54,229 nt of DNA, taken from positions 26,027 to 80,255 of the forward strand of contig NHEF01000024.1 in the NCBI GenBank assembly GCA_002171615.1, read 5' to 3'. The notes below the pieces were generated by a model, which searched no databases, was not told the origin of the DNA, and saw nothing but the letters and a program-made list of their open reading frames with translations. Each line of letters opens with the position of its first letter. Within the stretch, counting starts at the first letter, position 1. A program made the translations under genes and the position numbers. Below are positions 24,990-35,194 of the stretch, one piece after another. Source of the stretch: Gammaproteobacteria bacterium TMED78 (lineage in GTDB: Bacteria > Pseudomonadota > Gammaproteobacteria > Steroidobacterales > Rariloculaceae).

Positions 24990-25574
24990 ATGTCTAATGA
25001 AGATGCTGACGAAGTAAATGAAGCTGTTGATTTGTCCAATAGCAATAAGCCTACAAATAATCCAATAATTGAGAATGAAGAGAAGGATAAGGTTATTGAG
25101 GATTTAAATAATGAATTATCTATTAGTAACGATAAGTATCTTCGTCTTGCTGCTGACATGGATAATTTAAGAAAGAGGACGTCAAGAGATATCGATAATG
25201 CAAGAAAATATGGTTTAGAGTCTTTCTTGATCTCTTTATTACCTTTAATTGATAGTCTTTCACTCGCTACTGATCATAGTGAAAATAAAAATTCATTACT
25301 TGATGGTCTTAAAGCTACTGTTAAGCTTTTAGATAGTATTATTGAAGATGCAGGTGTGAGAAAAATAAACCCTCATAATGAAATTTTTGATCCATTGACC
25401 CAAGAAGCGATCCAAACTAGAGTTTCTGATACTACTGAGCCGAATAGAGTCTTAGAGGTTGTTCAAGTAGGCTATACTCTGAATGATAAAGTACTCCGTG
25501 CAGCTAGAGTGGTGGTTTCTACAGATGTTGTTAATTCTGAACAGACTGAAGATACAGAAAAAAAACTTAATTAG
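24990..25574 (+). CDS. grpE: Nucleotide exchange factor GrpE
   Basis: Releases ADP from DnaK. The 194-residue product has an acidic, disordered N-terminus, a long coiled coil (about residues 30-90, containing KYLRLAADMDNLRKRTSRDIDNARKYG), and the C-terminal beta domain with the signature NPHNEIFDPLTQEAIQTR and VGYTLNDKVLRAARVVVS. It follows hrcA by 42 bases and precedes dnaK, the standard order in genomes with HrcA. ATG start. Confidence 0.96.
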   Translation: MSNEDADEVNEAVDLSNSNKPTNNPIIENEEKDKVIEDLNNELSISNDKYLRLAADMDNLRKRTSRDIDNARKYGLESFLISLLPLIDSLSLATDHSENKNSLLDGLKATVKLLDSIIEDAGVRKINPHNEIFDPLTQEAIQTRVSDTTEPNRVLEVVQVGYTLNDKVLRAARVVVSTDVVNSEQTEDTEKKLN

Positions 25575-25576
25575 TA

Positions 25577-25605
25577 CTTGAAAGCTCAGATTTCTCCCCC
25601 ATTTA
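25577..25605 (+). promoter_or_regulatory. Sigma-32 (heat-shock) promoter of dnaK
   Basis: CTTGAAA (25577-25583), a 13-base spacer, and CCCCATTTA (25597-25605) match the RpoH consensus CTTGAAA-N11-16-CCCCAT almost perfectly. It lies between grpE and dnaK, 36 bases before the dnaK ATG. Confidence 0.85.
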
Positions 25606-25641
25606 TTCACTACATGATTTAGTAATTGGAGAATAATTGTT

Positions 25642-27570
25642 ATGGGTAGAGTGATTGGAATTGATTTAGGCACGACAAATTCATGTGTTGCTATAATGGA
25701 TGGTGATACTCCTAAGGTGATAGAGAATAGTGAAGGAGATCGAACTACTCCGTCTATAGTCGCTTTTACTAAGGATGAAGAGGTGCTAGTTGGGCAAGTT
25801 GCTAAAAGACAATCGGTTACTAATCCATCAAATACTCTTTTTGCGATCAAAAGGTTAATTGGTAGAAAGTTTAAAGATGATGTTGTTCAAAAAGATATTG
25901 ATATGGTTCCTTACAAAATCATTGAAGCTGAGAATGGAGATGCATGGGTAAATACTCCTAGTGGGAAAATGGCCCCTCCAGAAGTAGCTGCTAGAGTCTT
26001 AGCAAAAATGAAGCAATCAGCTGAAGATTATTTAGGTGAGAAGATTTCAGAGGCTGTTGTAACTGTTCCAGCTTATTTTAACGACTCTCAGAGACAGGCG
26101 ACCAAGGATGCTGGAAAAATTGCTGGCTTAGAAGTTAAGAGAATCATTAATGAGCCAACTGCGGCTGCCTTAGCTTACGGCTTAGATAAAAAAAGAGGTG
26201 ATAGGAAGATTGCTGTTTATGATCTGGGAGGAGGTACTTTTGATGTTTCAATCATCGAAATTGCCGAAGTAGATGGTGAACATCAATTTGAGGTATTAGC
26301 CACAAACGGAGATACTTTTCTAGGTGGTGAAGATTTTGATAGGAAAATTATTGATTATCTATCAACTGAATTTAAAAATGATAGCGGGATAGATATTCGA
26401 AAAGATCCACTAGCCATGCAAAGATTAAAAGAATCAGCTGAAAAGGCTAAAATTGAGCTATCTACCAGACAACAAACTGATGTTAATCTTCCATATATTT
26501 CAGCTGATAAAGATGGACCAAAGCACCTGAATATCAATTTAACTAGAGCAAAGCTAGAGTCTTTAGTAGATAATTTAGTTGAGAGAACTCTTAATCCTTG
26601 CAGAACAGCGATTTCGGATGCTGGCCTATCAACTACAGATATTAATGATGTCATATTAGTTGGTGGTCAGACTAGGATGCCTAAGGTTCAAGAGGCTGTT
26701 GAAAAACTTTTTTCTAAGGAGCCTCGAAGAGATGTGAATCCTGATGAGGCTGTTGCAGTTGGCGCAGCTATTCAAGGCGGCGTTCTTTCAGGCGATGTTA
26801 AAGATGTGTTGCTACTAGATGTAACCCCTCTATCTCTTGGCATTGAAACGCTTGGCTCAGTGATGACAAAACTAATTGAGAAAAATACCACTATTCCTAC
26901 AAAAGCTAATCAGGTTTTTTCTACAGCTGAGGATAATCAAACTGCTGTAACTATTCACGTTTTACAGGGTGAAAGAGAAAGGGCAGGTGATAATAAGTCT
27001 CTTGGAAGATTTGATTTGACCAATATACCGTCAGCTCAAAGAGGATTACCACAAATCGATGTTACTTTTGATATTGATGCCAACGGAATCCTTAATGTAT
27101 CAGCCAAAGACAAGGCAACAGGCAAGGAGCAAAAGATTGTTATTAAGGCATCATCAGGCTTGAGTGATGATGAGATTGATAGAATGGTAAAAGATGCCGA
27201 ATCTCATGCAGATGAGGATAAAGCTTTTAGAGAGCTTACTGATATTCGTAATCAAGGAGATGCTCTTATTCATGCAACAGAGAAATCATTATCTGAGCTT
27301 GGTGAAAAGGTTACAGCCGAAGAAAGAACTAATATTGAATCAGCTTCAAATGACCTTAAGGACTCTCTAAAGGATGAAAATAAAGAGGTTATAGAAACAA
27401 AAATAAAGGCATTAGCTGAAGCTTCACAAGGGTTAGCAGAGAAGCTATATGCGGAGCAAAAAGAAAGTGAAAGTGATGACAATGAAAGCTCTTCAAAGGA
27501 TAGTGCTGATGAGGATAATATTGTTGATGCCGAGTTTGAAGAAGTTGACGATAAAAAAGAAAAGAAATAA
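25642..27570 (+). CDS. dnaK: Molecular chaperone DnaK (Hsp70)
   Basis: ATP-dependent chaperone. 642 residues with [16 protein letters not shown] at the N-terminus, the ATPase motifs [50 protein letters not shown] and [14 protein letters not shown], the hydrophobic linker [16 protein letters not shown], the substrate domain, a helical lid, and the acidic C-terminal tail ending near [13 protein letters not shown]. Expression should be heat-inducible from the sigma-32 promoter just upstream. dnaJ follows 28 bases downstream. Confidence 0.99.
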   Translation: MGRVIGIDLGTTNSCVAIMDGDTPKVIENSEGDRTTPSIVAFTKDEEVLVGQVAKRQSVTNPSNTLFAIKRLIGRKFKDDVVQKDIDMVPYKIIEAENGDAWVNTPSGKMAPPEVAARVLAKMKQSAEDYLGEKISEAVVTVPAYFNDSQRQATKDAGKIAGLEVKRIINEPTAAALAYGLDKKRGDRKIAVYDLGGGTFDVSIIEIAEVDGEHQFEVLATNGDTFLGGEDFDRKIIDYLSTEFKNDSGIDIRKDPLAMQRLKESAEKAKIELSTRQQTDVNLPYISADKDGPKHLNINLTRAKLESLVDNLVERTLNPCRTAISDAGLSTTDINDVILVGGQTRMPKVQEAVEKLFSKEPRRDVNPDEAVAVGAAIQGGVLSGDVKDVLLLDVTPLSLGIETLGSVMTKLIEKNTTIPTKANQVFSTAEDNQTAVTIHVLQGERERAGDNKSLGRFDLTNIPSAQRGLPQIDVTFDIDANGILNVSAKDKATGKEQKIVIKASSGLSDDEIDRMVKDAESHADEDKAFRELTDIRNQGDALIHATEKSLSELGEKVTAEERTNIESASNDLKDSLKDENKEVIETKIKALAEASQGLAEKLYAEQKESESDDNESSSKDSADEDNIVDAEFEEVDDKKEKK

Positions 27571-27598
27571 TAGTTTTTTATAAGGACTTCTTAGAGTT

Positions 27599-28726
27599 AT
27601 GTCTAAAAAGGATTATTACGAGATACTTGGTTGTGACAAGAGTGCTTCTGATGCAGAGATCAAGAAATCTTTTCGTCGTCTAGCGATGAAGTATCATCCT
27701 GATAGAAATATCGATAGTAAGGATGCTGAGGTTAAGTTCAAGGAAGCAAAAGAAGCATATGATGTTTTGTCTAGCGCTGAAAAAAGAAGATCATATGATC
27801 AGTTTGGACATGCAGGAGTTGATTCAAGCCAATTTTCTAGCGGTTTTTCTGGCTCACAAAATATTAACGATATTTTTGGAGATATGTTTGGAGATATTTT
27901 TGGAGGCTCTGCTAGACAATCTAAAAGCCAGGTTTTTAGGGGTGCTGATTTAAGATATCAGTTAGAACTCTCGCTTGAACAGGCTATATCGGGAGATTCT
28001 ATAGAGATAATAGTTCCTACTCATATCTCATGTAATGATTGCAATGGAAGCGGTGCAGAGCCGGGGACTAATCCTATCAACTGCTCTATCTGTAATGGCT
28101 CAGGCCAGGTTCGTGTTCAGCAGGGATTTTTTTCTATACAGCAGAGCTGTCATTCCTGTAAAGGCATTGGAACTATAATTAGATCTACTTGTAATAAGTG
28201 TAGTGGATCTGGAAGAAAGAAAAAAAATAAAAAGCTTGTTATCAAGGTGCCTGCAGGAGTAGATACTGGAGATAGGATTCGCCTAGCCAGGGAAGGCGAG
28301 GCTGGTCAAAATAGCGGACCACCTGGCGATCTATACGTTGATATTATGGTTTTACCACATAATGTTTTTGAAAGAGATGGGCAGGATCTCAGATGTAATG
28401 TTCCAATTACCTTTGCTGATGCTACTCTTGGAAACACAATCAAGGTCCCAACAATCGATAAGCAGATAACTTTAAAGGTGCCGCCAGAAACTCAATCGGG
28501 AAGCATTTTTAGGTTAAAAGGGAAGGGTGTAAAGTCTGTTAGAGTTTCAGGTGTAGGTGATCTTTTCTGTCGAGTTCATGTTGAGACTCCAGTTGAATTA
28601 ACAAAAGAACAAAAAAAAATGCTAGAAAAATTTGATAAGACTTTAAATAAGAGCGATGCTTGTCATAATCCTAAGACATCTTCATGGTTAGATTCACTGA
28701 AAGGATTCTTTGATAAAGGGGAATAA
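27599..28726 (+). CDS. dnaJ: Co-chaperone DnaJ (Hsp40)
   Basis: Stimulates DnaK ATPase and delivers substrates. 375 residues with a J domain (DYYEILGCDKSASDAEIKKSFRRLAMKYHPDRN, HPD motif present), a Gly/Phe-rich linker (FSSGFSGSQNINDIFGDMFGDIFGG), four zinc-binding CxxCxGxG-type repeats (CNDCNGSG, CSICNGSG, CHSCKGIG, CNKCSGSG), and the C-terminal substrate-binding domain. A nine-A run near the 3' end (28611-28619) is in frame. Its stop codon is one base from the dapB start. Confidence 0.98.
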   Translation: MSKKDYYEILGCDKSASDAEIKKSFRRLAMKYHPDRNIDSKDAEVKFKEAKEAYDVLSSAEKRRSYDQFGHAGVDSSQFSSGFSGSQNINDIFGDMFGDIFGGSARQSKSQVFRGADLRYQLELSLEQAISGDSIEIIVPTHISCNDCNGSGAEPGTNPINCSICNGSGQVRVQQGFFSIQQSCHSCKGIGTIIRSTCNKCSGSGRKKKNKKLVIKVPAGVDTGDRIRLAREGEAGQNSGPPGDLYVDIMVLPHNVFERDGQDLRCNVPITFADATLGNTIKVPTIDKQITLKVPPETQSGSIFRLKGKGVKSVRVSGVGDLFCRVHVETPVELTKEQKKMLEKFDKTLNKSDACHNPKTSSWLDSLKGFFDKGE

Positions 28727-28727
28727 T

Positions 28728-29534
28728 TTGATAGATATTACTGTATTAGGCGCTTCAGGTAGGATGGGCAAGGCTATTATTTCCTGCATTTCTAAATCTA
28801 CCGATTGTAGGCTAGTCGGAGCTGTTAGTGAGGATAATGATCCTAATATAGGTAAAGATATAGGTGAGATTTTAGGTTTAGCAAAAAAGCTAGGTATAAG
28901 CTTGGTTGATAACGATGATGTGATCTTGAAGAATACTGATGTTGTAATAGACTTTACCCTTCCTTCGGCACTAGACAAAAATCTAATTCTGTGCTCAAAG
29001 GGCCTAGTACCAATGATTATTGGTGTTACTGGATTAGATGAAGAGCAATTAAATTTAATAACCGAAACTTCCTTTAAAATTCCAATTTTATATGAAAGGA
29101 ACATGAGCGTAGGAGTTAATGTTCTGCTAAATATGGTACAGAATTTGTCAAAAATACTTGATTCAGATTTTGATACAGAGATAACAGAAACCCATCATAG
29201 ACATAAAATTGATTCCCCCTCTGGAACAGCAATAGCCATTGGTGAGGCCATAGCAAAAGCAAAAAATCTTAATTTTTCTGATATATACAAACCTTCAAGA
29301 ATTAATACTAATACCCCGAGATCACCAAACTCTATCGGTATATCCTCTATCAGGGGCGGCGGATTTATTGGAGATCATACAGTATCTTTTACTTCTGAAG
29401 ACGAATCTATTGAAATCAGCCATCATGCACTGGATAGAAAATGCTTTGCACAAGGCGCGTTATCGGCTGCAAAGTGGATCGCCGATCAAGATCCTGGTCT
29501 ATATTCAATGAATGATGTACTAGGATTGAAATAG
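28728..29534 (+). CDS. dapB: 4-hydroxy-tetrahydrodipicolinate reductase
   Basis: NAD(P)H-dependent reductase in the lysine and meso-diaminopimelate pathway, needed for peptidoglycan. 268 residues with the Rossmann start ITVLGASGRMGKAII, the FTLPSAL segment and the catalytic ETHHRHKIDSPSGTA motif. The TTG at 28728 is preferred because AAGGGG lies six bases upstream and the conserved nucleotide-binding strand begins two residues in. An earlier TTG at 28710 would overlap dnaJ by 17 bases. dnaJ-dapB-carA is the Pseudomonas order. Confidence 0.95.
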   Translation: MIDITVLGASGRMGKAIISCISKSTDCRLVGAVSEDNDPNIGKDIGEILGLAKKLGISLVDNDDVILKNTDVVIDFTLPSALDKNLILCSKGLVPMIIGVTGLDEEQLNLITETSFKIPILYERNMSVGVNVLLNMVQNLSKILDSDFDTEITETHHRHKIDSPSGTAIAIGEAIAKAKNLNFSDIYKPSRINTNTPRSPNSIGISSIRGGGFIGDHTVSFTSEDESIEISHHALDRKCFAQGALSAAKWIADQDPGLYSMNDVLGLK

Positions 29535-29561
29535 TTTTTTTTAAATTGCTAAAAAAAATCA

Positions 29562-29684
29562 TTACTTAATTTTCTCAACAAGCTAGAATACGGTCCTGAG
29601 GCTCCATTAAGATAGTTCTCCTACAGTTTAGCTAGTGCCATGCTTGGCTGTTTAGTTATTTTAAAAGGCACGAATAATTTTTGA
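29562..29684 (+). promoter_or_regulatory. carAB leader: candidate promoter, hairpins and short leader ORF
   Basis: TTACTT (29562-29567) and TAGAAT (29584-29589), 16 bases apart, form a plausible sigma-70 promoter. Further on, GCCA can pair with the nearby TGGC (29637-29648), or GTGCC (from 29635) can pair with the downstream GGCAC (about 29667-29671); the two pairings compete. A 14-codon frame starts at ATG 29640 and ends at TGA 29682-29684, just before the carA ribosome site. It could be an attenuator-type leader, but the leader frame has no clear ribosome site. Confidence 0.3.
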
Positions 29685-29695
29685 GGGAGCTAAGT

Positions 29696-30826
29696 TTGAG
29701 AGATCAAGCCATCCTAGCACTAGAAGACGGAACGGTATTCCACGGGCTTTCTATTGGTGTAAAGGGCGTCGTTACTGGAGAGGTTGTTTTTAATACTTCA
29801 ATCTCTGGTTATCAAGAGATTCTAACTGACCCTTCTTACTTCAACCAGATAATTACCTTTACATACCCTCATATTGGTAATGTTGGTGTAAATATAGATG
29901 ATTACGAATCTGAAAAAATATATTCTTCTGGTTTAATTATTAGAGATTTACCAACACTTTCGAGTAATTGGAGGTCAACTTCTTCCTTATCAGATTTTCT
30001 AGTTAGGCATAATACGGTAGGCATTTCAGATATAGATACAAGAAAATTAACAAGAGTTATTAGATCAAAAGGAGCTTTGAGAGGCTGTATTATTGCTGGA
30101 AAAAAAATAGAACCACAAGAGGGAATAAGGCTATCTAAGAGTGCCTCTAGCTTAAAGGGCATGGATTTAGCAAAAGAAGTTACTACAAAACATATATATG
30201 AATTTAAGAAAAATTCTTATCTATTTGATAATAATATAAAAAAAGAAAATCTACATATTGTTGCAATAGATTTTGGCGTAAAGAAGAATATACTTAGACT
30301 GCTATTTGATAAGGTTACAAGGGTTACTGTTGTTCCAGCTAAAACAAGTTTTTCAGAAATAGCCAGTTTATCGCCAGATGGTATTTTTCTTTCTAATGGG
30401 CCAGGTGACCCAGAGCCTTGTGATTACGCGATTAAAACAATAAAGGATGCTCTTTCTGAGAATGTTCCTATTTTTGGTATTTGCTTAGGACACCAATTGT
30501 TATGTTTAGCATGTGGAGCAAAAACTAATAAAATGAAATTTGGACACCATGGCGCGAACCATCCAGTTATAGATTTGAAATCTAAAAAAGTTTTTATCAC
30601 AAGCCAAAATCATGGTTTTACTGTTGATCCTGAGTCGTTGGGTAAGAATATAGAGATTACACACTTATCTTTGTTTGATAACACTATTCAAGGCATTCAA
30701 GTGGCCAATACCCAGTCATTTTCTTTTCAAGGTCATCCTGAAGCTAGCCCTGGTCCTAAAGATATAGAGGCTTTATTTAGTAAATTTATAAACAATATAA
30801 CTAATAAAAACAATAATTTAAAATGA
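29696..30826 (+). CDS. carA: Carbamoyl-phosphate synthase small subunit
   Basis: Glutaminase subunit feeding ammonia to CarB for arginine and pyrimidine synthesis. 376 residues with the family N-terminus (ALLxLEDGTxF type: AILALEDGTVFHGLSIG), VVFNTSISGYQEILTDPSY and SQNHGF, and a class I amidotransferase domain with C263 in GICLGHQLL and the His/Glu pair in FQGHPEASPGPKD. The TTG at 29696 is chosen over TTG 29681 because GGGAG lies six bases upstream and the length then matches other CarA proteins. carB follows after 19 bases. Confidence 0.96.
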   Translation: MRDQAILALEDGTVFHGLSIGVKGVVTGEVVFNTSISGYQEILTDPSYFNQIITFTYPHIGNVGVNIDDYESEKIYSSGLIIRDLPTLSSNWRSTSSLSDFLVRHNTVGISDIDTRKLTRVIRSKGALRGCIIAGKKIEPQEGIRLSKSASSLKGMDLAKEVTTKHIYEFKKNSYLFDNNIKKENLHIVAIDFGVKKNILRLLFDKVTRVTVVPAKTSFSEIASLSPDGIFLSNGPGDPEPCDYAIKTIKDALSENVPIFGICLGHQLLCLACGAKTNKMKFGHHGANHPVIDLKSKKVFITSQNHGFTVDPESLGKNIEITHLSLFDNTIQGIQVANTQSFSFQGHPEASPGPKDIEALFSKFINNITNKNNNLK

Positions 30827-30845
30827 TTAATAAATGTAAAATATT

Positions 30846-33800
30846 ATGCCTAAACGTCAAGACATAGAAACTATTTTAATTATTGGCGCTGGCCCTATTG
30901 TTATTGGCCAGGCTTGTGAATTTGATTATTCGGGTGCCCAAGCTTGTAAGGCCCTTAAGGAGGAAGGATATAGAATAATACTGGTTAATTCTAATCCAGC
31001 AACAATTATGACAGATCCAGATACGGCTGACGCTACTTACATAGAGCCGGTTCATTGGAAGGCGGTTGAGAGAATAATAGAAAAAGAGCGTCCTGACGCT
31101 CTGTTACCGACGATGGGAGGGCAGACTGCCCTAAACTGTGCATTAGATCTTTCAAAACATGGTGTGCTTAAAAAATATAACGTTGAAATGATAGCCGCAT
31201 CTAAAGAAGCTATTGATATGGCCGAAGATCGCGAGCTCTTTAGATTAGCTATGAAAGAGATTGGCTTGAGCATGCCAAAAGCTAAAATTGCAAAAAATAT
31301 GGACGACGCTTGGGAAATCCTTGAAGAGATTGGCTTTCCTACGATTGTTAGGCCTTCATTTACGCTTGGAGGTACTGGAGGGGGTATAGCATATAACCGT
31401 GAAGAGTTTGAGGACGTAGTGTCCAACGGTTTAGAGCAATCTCCTACATCGGAGGTACTAGTTGAAGAGTCAATACTTGGATGGAAAGAGTTCGAAATGG
31501 AGGTTGTTAGAGATAAGAATGATAACTGTATCATTGTATGCTCGATTGAAAATTTAGACCCAATGGGTGTACATACGGGTGACTCAATAACTGTAGCGCC
31601 AGCACAAACATTGACGGATAAGGAATTTCAAAATATGAGAAATGCCTCTATAGATGTTTTAAGAAAAATTGGCGTTGAAACTGGTGGCTCTAATGTTCAA
31701 TTTGCTGTAAATCCAAAGGATGGAAGGTTAGTTATTATTGAGATGAATCCGAGGGTTTCTAGGTCATCTGCTTTAGCATCCAAAGCTACTGGCTTTCCAA
31801 TAGCGAAAGTGGCGGCCAAGCTAGCTATTGGCTACACATTGGATGAGCTTAAAAATGAAATTACTGGAGGAGCGACTCCAGTATCTTTTGAACCTTCGAT
31901 TGACTATGTTGTTACAAAAATTCCAAGATTTACTTTTGAAAAATTTCCAAAAGCAGATAATAGACTATCAACTCAAATGAAATCAGTTGGAGAGGTTATG
32001 TCAATAGGAAGGACATTTCAGGAATCTCTTCAAAAGGCTATTAGAGGTTTAGAGATATCAATGGATGGATTTGTATCTATTTACAAAGAAAATGATAATA
32101 TACAGCTATCAAAGTTACTCACCTTTCCAGATCAAAATAGGCTATGGTATATTGCTGATGCATTTAGACAATCCCTCTCTTTTGATAAAATTCAAAGCTT
32201 AACAAAGATAGATCCTTGGTTTCTTTCGCAAATTCAAGATATTGTTAATGAGGAAATTAAACTTTCTAAAATTAAAATTAATCAACTAAATATCAATTAT
32301 TTGCGTAATTTAAAATCTAAAGGATTTAGTGATAGCCGAATTTCCTATCTTCTAAATGTAAATGAAGAATTAATTAGGAAGATGAGGCATGATAATAATA
32401 TAAGGCCTGTTTATAAGAGGGTTGATACTTGTGCTGCAGAGTTTGAGAGCTATACAGCTTACCTCTATTCTACATATGATGAAGAATGCGAATCTTATCC
32501 AACAAATAATAAAAAAATTGTAATCTTGGGTGGTGGCCCCAATAGAATAGGGCAGGGCATCGAGTTTGATTATTGTTGTGTTCATGCATCCTTTGCGTTA
32601 AAAGATGCAGGCTTTGAAACGATTATGATTAACTGCAATCCTGAAACTGTCTCTACAGACTACGATACTTCGGATAGATTATATTTTGAATCGCTAACCC
32701 TTGAAGATGTTCTGGAGGTTGTAGATTTAGAGAGTCCTTATGGGGTAATTGTGCAATATGGAGGCCAAACGCCCTTAAAACTTGCTAATGATCTTGAAGC
32801 TTGCGGTGTAAATATAATCGGAACATCACCAGATTCTATTGATTTGGCAGAAGATAGAGAGCGCTTTAAGAGGCTTGTTGAGGATCTGGGCTTGCTTCAG
32901 CCGCCAAATGCAACAGCAAAAAACGAAAAAGATGCTATATCTATGGCAAATAAAGTTGGATATCCTTTAGTAGTTCGACCATCCTATGTTTTAGGAGGAA
33001 GGGCAATGGATATTGTCCATACCGATGAAGAGCTATCTGGTTACATCACTGAAGCAGTCAGCTTATCAAATAAAAGCCCAGTGCTATTAGACCAGTTTTT
33101 AGATATGGCTATAGAAGTTGATATAGATTTAATTTCTGATGGTGAAGAGATTATAATAGGTGGAATTATGGAGCATATCGAACAAGCTGGGGTTCATTCT
33201 GGTGATTCTGGCTGCTCTTTACCACCAATGACTTTATCTTTAGATCTGCAAGAAAAAATTATTGAACAGGTGAAGCTACTTTCAAAAAAAATTAAAGTGA
33301 TCGGTATAATGAACGCTCAATTTGCTATTCAAAATAATAAAATTTATATTTTAGAAGTTAACCCAAGAGCCTCAAGAACGATACCATTTGTATCTAAGGC
33401 AATAGGCATTCCGCTTGCTAAGATTGCTGCTAAAGCTATGGCGGGGATATCATTTAGAGATCAAAAATTACCTAAGTCAGTAAATTTATCACATTACTCT
33501 GTCAAGGAGTCGGTCTTTCCATTTATTAAATTTCCTGATGCTGATCCTATCTTAGGACCAGAAATGAAGTCTACTGGAGAGGTAATGGGAACAGGTAAAA
33601 CCTTTGGAGAGGCTTATTATAAAGCACAGTTGGCTTCAGGGGTTAATGTGCCAACTAAAGGTACTGTTTTTATAAGCGTTAGAAGCCGTGATAAAGATTC
33701 AGCTATAGATTTGGCTCATCAGTTAATTGTAAGAGGGTTCAAGATACTAGCCACTGGTGGAACCGCCGATGTAATAAATAAAGCAGGCATCCGTTGTGAA

Positions 33801-34055
33801 AGAGTAAACAAGGTAAGGGAAGGAAGACCCCACGTTGTAGATATGATAAAAAATAATGAGATTAGTATGATAGTTAATACAACTGAAGGAAAACAAGCTA
33901 TTATTGAGTCTCAATCAATTAGAGCAGAGGCAGTGCGTCATAAAATTACTTATTATACAACGATAGCTGCAGCAAAATTAACTTGTGAAGCTATTGATTA
34001 TGATAATAATTTTGATGTAAATTGTCTTCAAGAGCTTCACAAGAATATAAAATAA
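30846..34055 (+). CDS. carB: Carbamoyl-phosphate synthase large subunit
   Basis: Makes carbamoyl phosphate from bicarbonate, two ATP and ammonia passed from CarA. The 1069 residues show two homologous ATP-grasp halves: the first begins [24 protein letters not shown] and carries [10 protein letters not shown] and [18 protein letters not shown]. The second begins [22 protein letters not shown] and carries [16 protein letters not shown]. The C-terminal methylglyoxal-synthase-like allosteric domain ([24 protein letters not shown]) normally binds UMP and ornithine. Length and domains are complete. Confidence 0.99.
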   Translation: MPKRQDIETILIIGAGPIVIGQACEFDYSGAQACKALKEEGYRIILVNSNPATIMTDPDTADATYIEPVHWKAVERIIEKERPDALLPTMGGQTALNCALDLSKHGVLKKYNVEMIAASKEAIDMAEDRELFRLAMKEIGLSMPKAKIAKNMDDAWEILEEIGFPTIVRPSFTLGGTGGGIAYNREEFEDVVSNGLEQSPTSEVLVEESILGWKEFEMEVVRDKNDNCIIVCSIENLDPMGVHTGDSITVAPAQTLTDKEFQNMRNASIDVLRKIGVETGGSNVQFAVNPKDGRLVIIEMNPRVSRSSALASKATGFPIAKVAAKLAIGYTLDELKNEITGGATPVSFEPSIDYVVTKIPRFTFEKFPKADNRLSTQMKSVGEVMSIGRTFQESLQKAIRGLEISMDGFVSIYKENDNIQLSKLLTFPDQNRLWYIADAFRQSLSFDKIQSLTKIDPWFLSQIQDIVNEEIKLSKIKINQLNINYLRNLKSKGFSDSRISYLLNVNEELIRKMRHDNNIRPVYKRVDTCAAEFESYTAYLYSTYDEECESYPTNNKKIVILGGGPNRIGQGIEFDYCCVHASFALKDAGFETIMINCNPETVSTDYDTSDRLYFESLTLEDVLEVVDLESPYGVIVQYGGQTPLKLANDLEACGVNIIGTSPDSIDLAEDRERFKRLVEDLGLLQPPNATAKNEKDAISMANKVGYPLVVRPSYVLGGRAMDIVHTDEELSGYITEAVSLSNKSPVLLDQFLDMAIEVDIDLISDGEEIIIGGIMEHIEQAGVHSGDSGCSLPPMTLSLDLQEKIIEQVKLLSKKIKVIGIMNAQFAIQNNKIYILEVNPRASRTIPFVSKAIGIPLAKIAAKAMAGISFRDQKLPKSVNLSHYSVKESVFPFIKFPDADPILGPEMKSTGEVMGTGKTFGEAYYKAQLASGVNVPTKGTVFISVRSRDKDSAIDLAHQLIVRGFKILATGGTADVINKAGIRCERVNKVREGRPHVVDMIKNNEISMIVNTTEGKQAIIESQSIRAEAVRHKITYYTTIAAAKLTCEAIDYDNNFDVNCLQELHKNIK

Positions 34056-34066
34056 ATAATATTGCA

Positions 34067-34540
34067 ATGAATAAAATACCTCTAACAATAAATGGTGCAC
34101 AAAAACTTGAAGAAGAGCTTAAAATGCTAAAAGCACAGCGTTCAGTGATAAGCGAGTCAATTGCTACAGCAAGAGAGCATGGCGACCTTAAAGAGAATGC
34201 TGAATATCATGCCGCAAAAGACCAACAAGGTCTTGCAGAAGCAAGAATTAGAGATATAGAGTCAAAGCTATCAAATTCTGAAATAATTGATGTATCAAAG
34301 ATAAATGCTAGGGGAAAAATTATTTTTGGCTCAACTGTTAAATTAAATGATCTTAGCTCTAATGAAGCAAGAGTATATCAACTTGTGGGTGAGGATGAGG
34401 CGGATATAAAATCAGGCCTCTTATCAATCATTTCTCCCCTTGCTAGAGCAATAATAGGCAAAGAAGAGGGAGATATTGTTGAAATAACTACACCAGGTGG
34501 AAAAATAGAGTATGAAATTTTATCTATTAAGTATATTTAA
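34067..34540 (+). CDS. greA: Transcription elongation factor GreA
   Basis: Rescues backtracked RNA polymerase by stimulating transcript cleavage. 157 residues: N-terminal coiled coil whose tip carries the acidic pair ([27 protein letters not shown]), and a C-terminal FKBP-like domain (LIS-type segment, [29 protein letters not shown]). The ATG at 34067 is used because [18 protein letters not shown] aligns with other GreA starts; the frame is open further upstream, but only inside carB. Confidence 0.97.
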   Translation: MNKIPLTINGAQKLEEELKMLKAQRSVISESIATAREHGDLKENAEYHAAKDQQGLAEARIRDIESKLSNSEIIDVSKINARGKIIFGSTVKLNDLSSNEARVYQLVGEDEADIKSGLLSIISPLARAIIGKEEGDIVEITTPGGKIEYEILSIKYI

Positions 34541-34547
34541 TTGAGGT

Positions 34548-35171
34548 ATGGCCAACAATCATTGGCGGAAGAGCCAAAGTCAGGATCCCTTTGTTAACTC
34601 AGCCCACCAAGAGAGTTTTAGATCAAGATCACATTTCAAATTGAAGGAAATTGATAAGAAATACAATATTATAAAAAAAAATATTAATTGTATTGATCTC
34701 GGCTCTTTTCCTGGAGGGTGGAGTTTATATGCGAATAAGGTTATTGGTAATACGGGAAAAGTTTTTTCAATTGATATAAAGGAAATGGTGAGCATACCTG
34801 GAGTCACATTTATTCAAGGAGATTTTAGTGACAATCAGGTTTGCCAAAAATTAGCATCTCAAGTAAATAATTTACCTATTAACCTTGTAATGTCAGATAT
34901 TGCTCCCAATATTACAGGTAACAGCCTTGTTGATCAGTCTAGATCAATTTATCTAGCTGAACAAGCGCTAAAGTTTAGTACTTTTTTTTTAGAATATGGA
35001 GGAGTTTTCCTAGTAAAGCTTTTTCAAGGAGACGGTTTTGAAAATTATATTAATGGTATTAATGAATTTTTTGGTAAAATTAAAATAATTAAACCTAAGG
35101 CTTCTAGAAAGGAAAGTAGAGAAGTATTTTTGTTAGCTAAATCCTTTAATTTTGTTAGAAGTGATAAATAA
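34548..35171 (+). CDS. rlmE: 23S rRNA (uridine-2'-O)-methyltransferase RlmE
   Basis: Methylates U2552 in the A loop of 23S rRNA, a late 50S assembly step; also called FtsJ/RrmJ and heat-inducible in E. coli. 207 residues with [18 protein letters not shown], the SAM-binding [27 protein letters not shown] and a [12 protein letters not shown] segment containing the catalytic lysine. It lies between greA and ftsH; the yhbY gene usually found next to greA here is missing. A nine-T run near 34982 stays in frame. Confidence 0.96.
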   Translation: MANNHWRKSQSQDPFVNSAHQESFRSRSHFKLKEIDKKYNIIKKNINCIDLGSFPGGWSLYANKVIGNTGKVFSIDIKEMVSIPGVTFIQGDFSDNQVCQKLASQVNNLPINLVMSDIAPNITGNSLVDQSRSIYLAEQALKFSTFFLEYGGVFLVKLFQGDGFENYINGINEFFGKIKIIKPKASRKESREVFLLAKSFNFVRSDK

Positions 35172-35194
35172 ATTTTTTTTTGTTGGCTTGCTTT

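Noticed and set aside
25452-25850. A 132-codon minus-strand frame across the grpE-dnaK junction
   Set aside because: It runs opposite grpE, the sigma-32 promoter and the DnaK N-terminus, all well supported; no domain or ribosome site.
28694-29104. A 136-codon minus-strand frame opposite dapB
   Set aside because: Antisense shadow of the conserved dapB frame with no family features.
31052-31534. A 160-codon open frame on the minus strand inside carB
   Set aside because: It lies fully opposite a strongly conserved CarB region; its composition is that of an antisense shadow and it has no recognisable domain.
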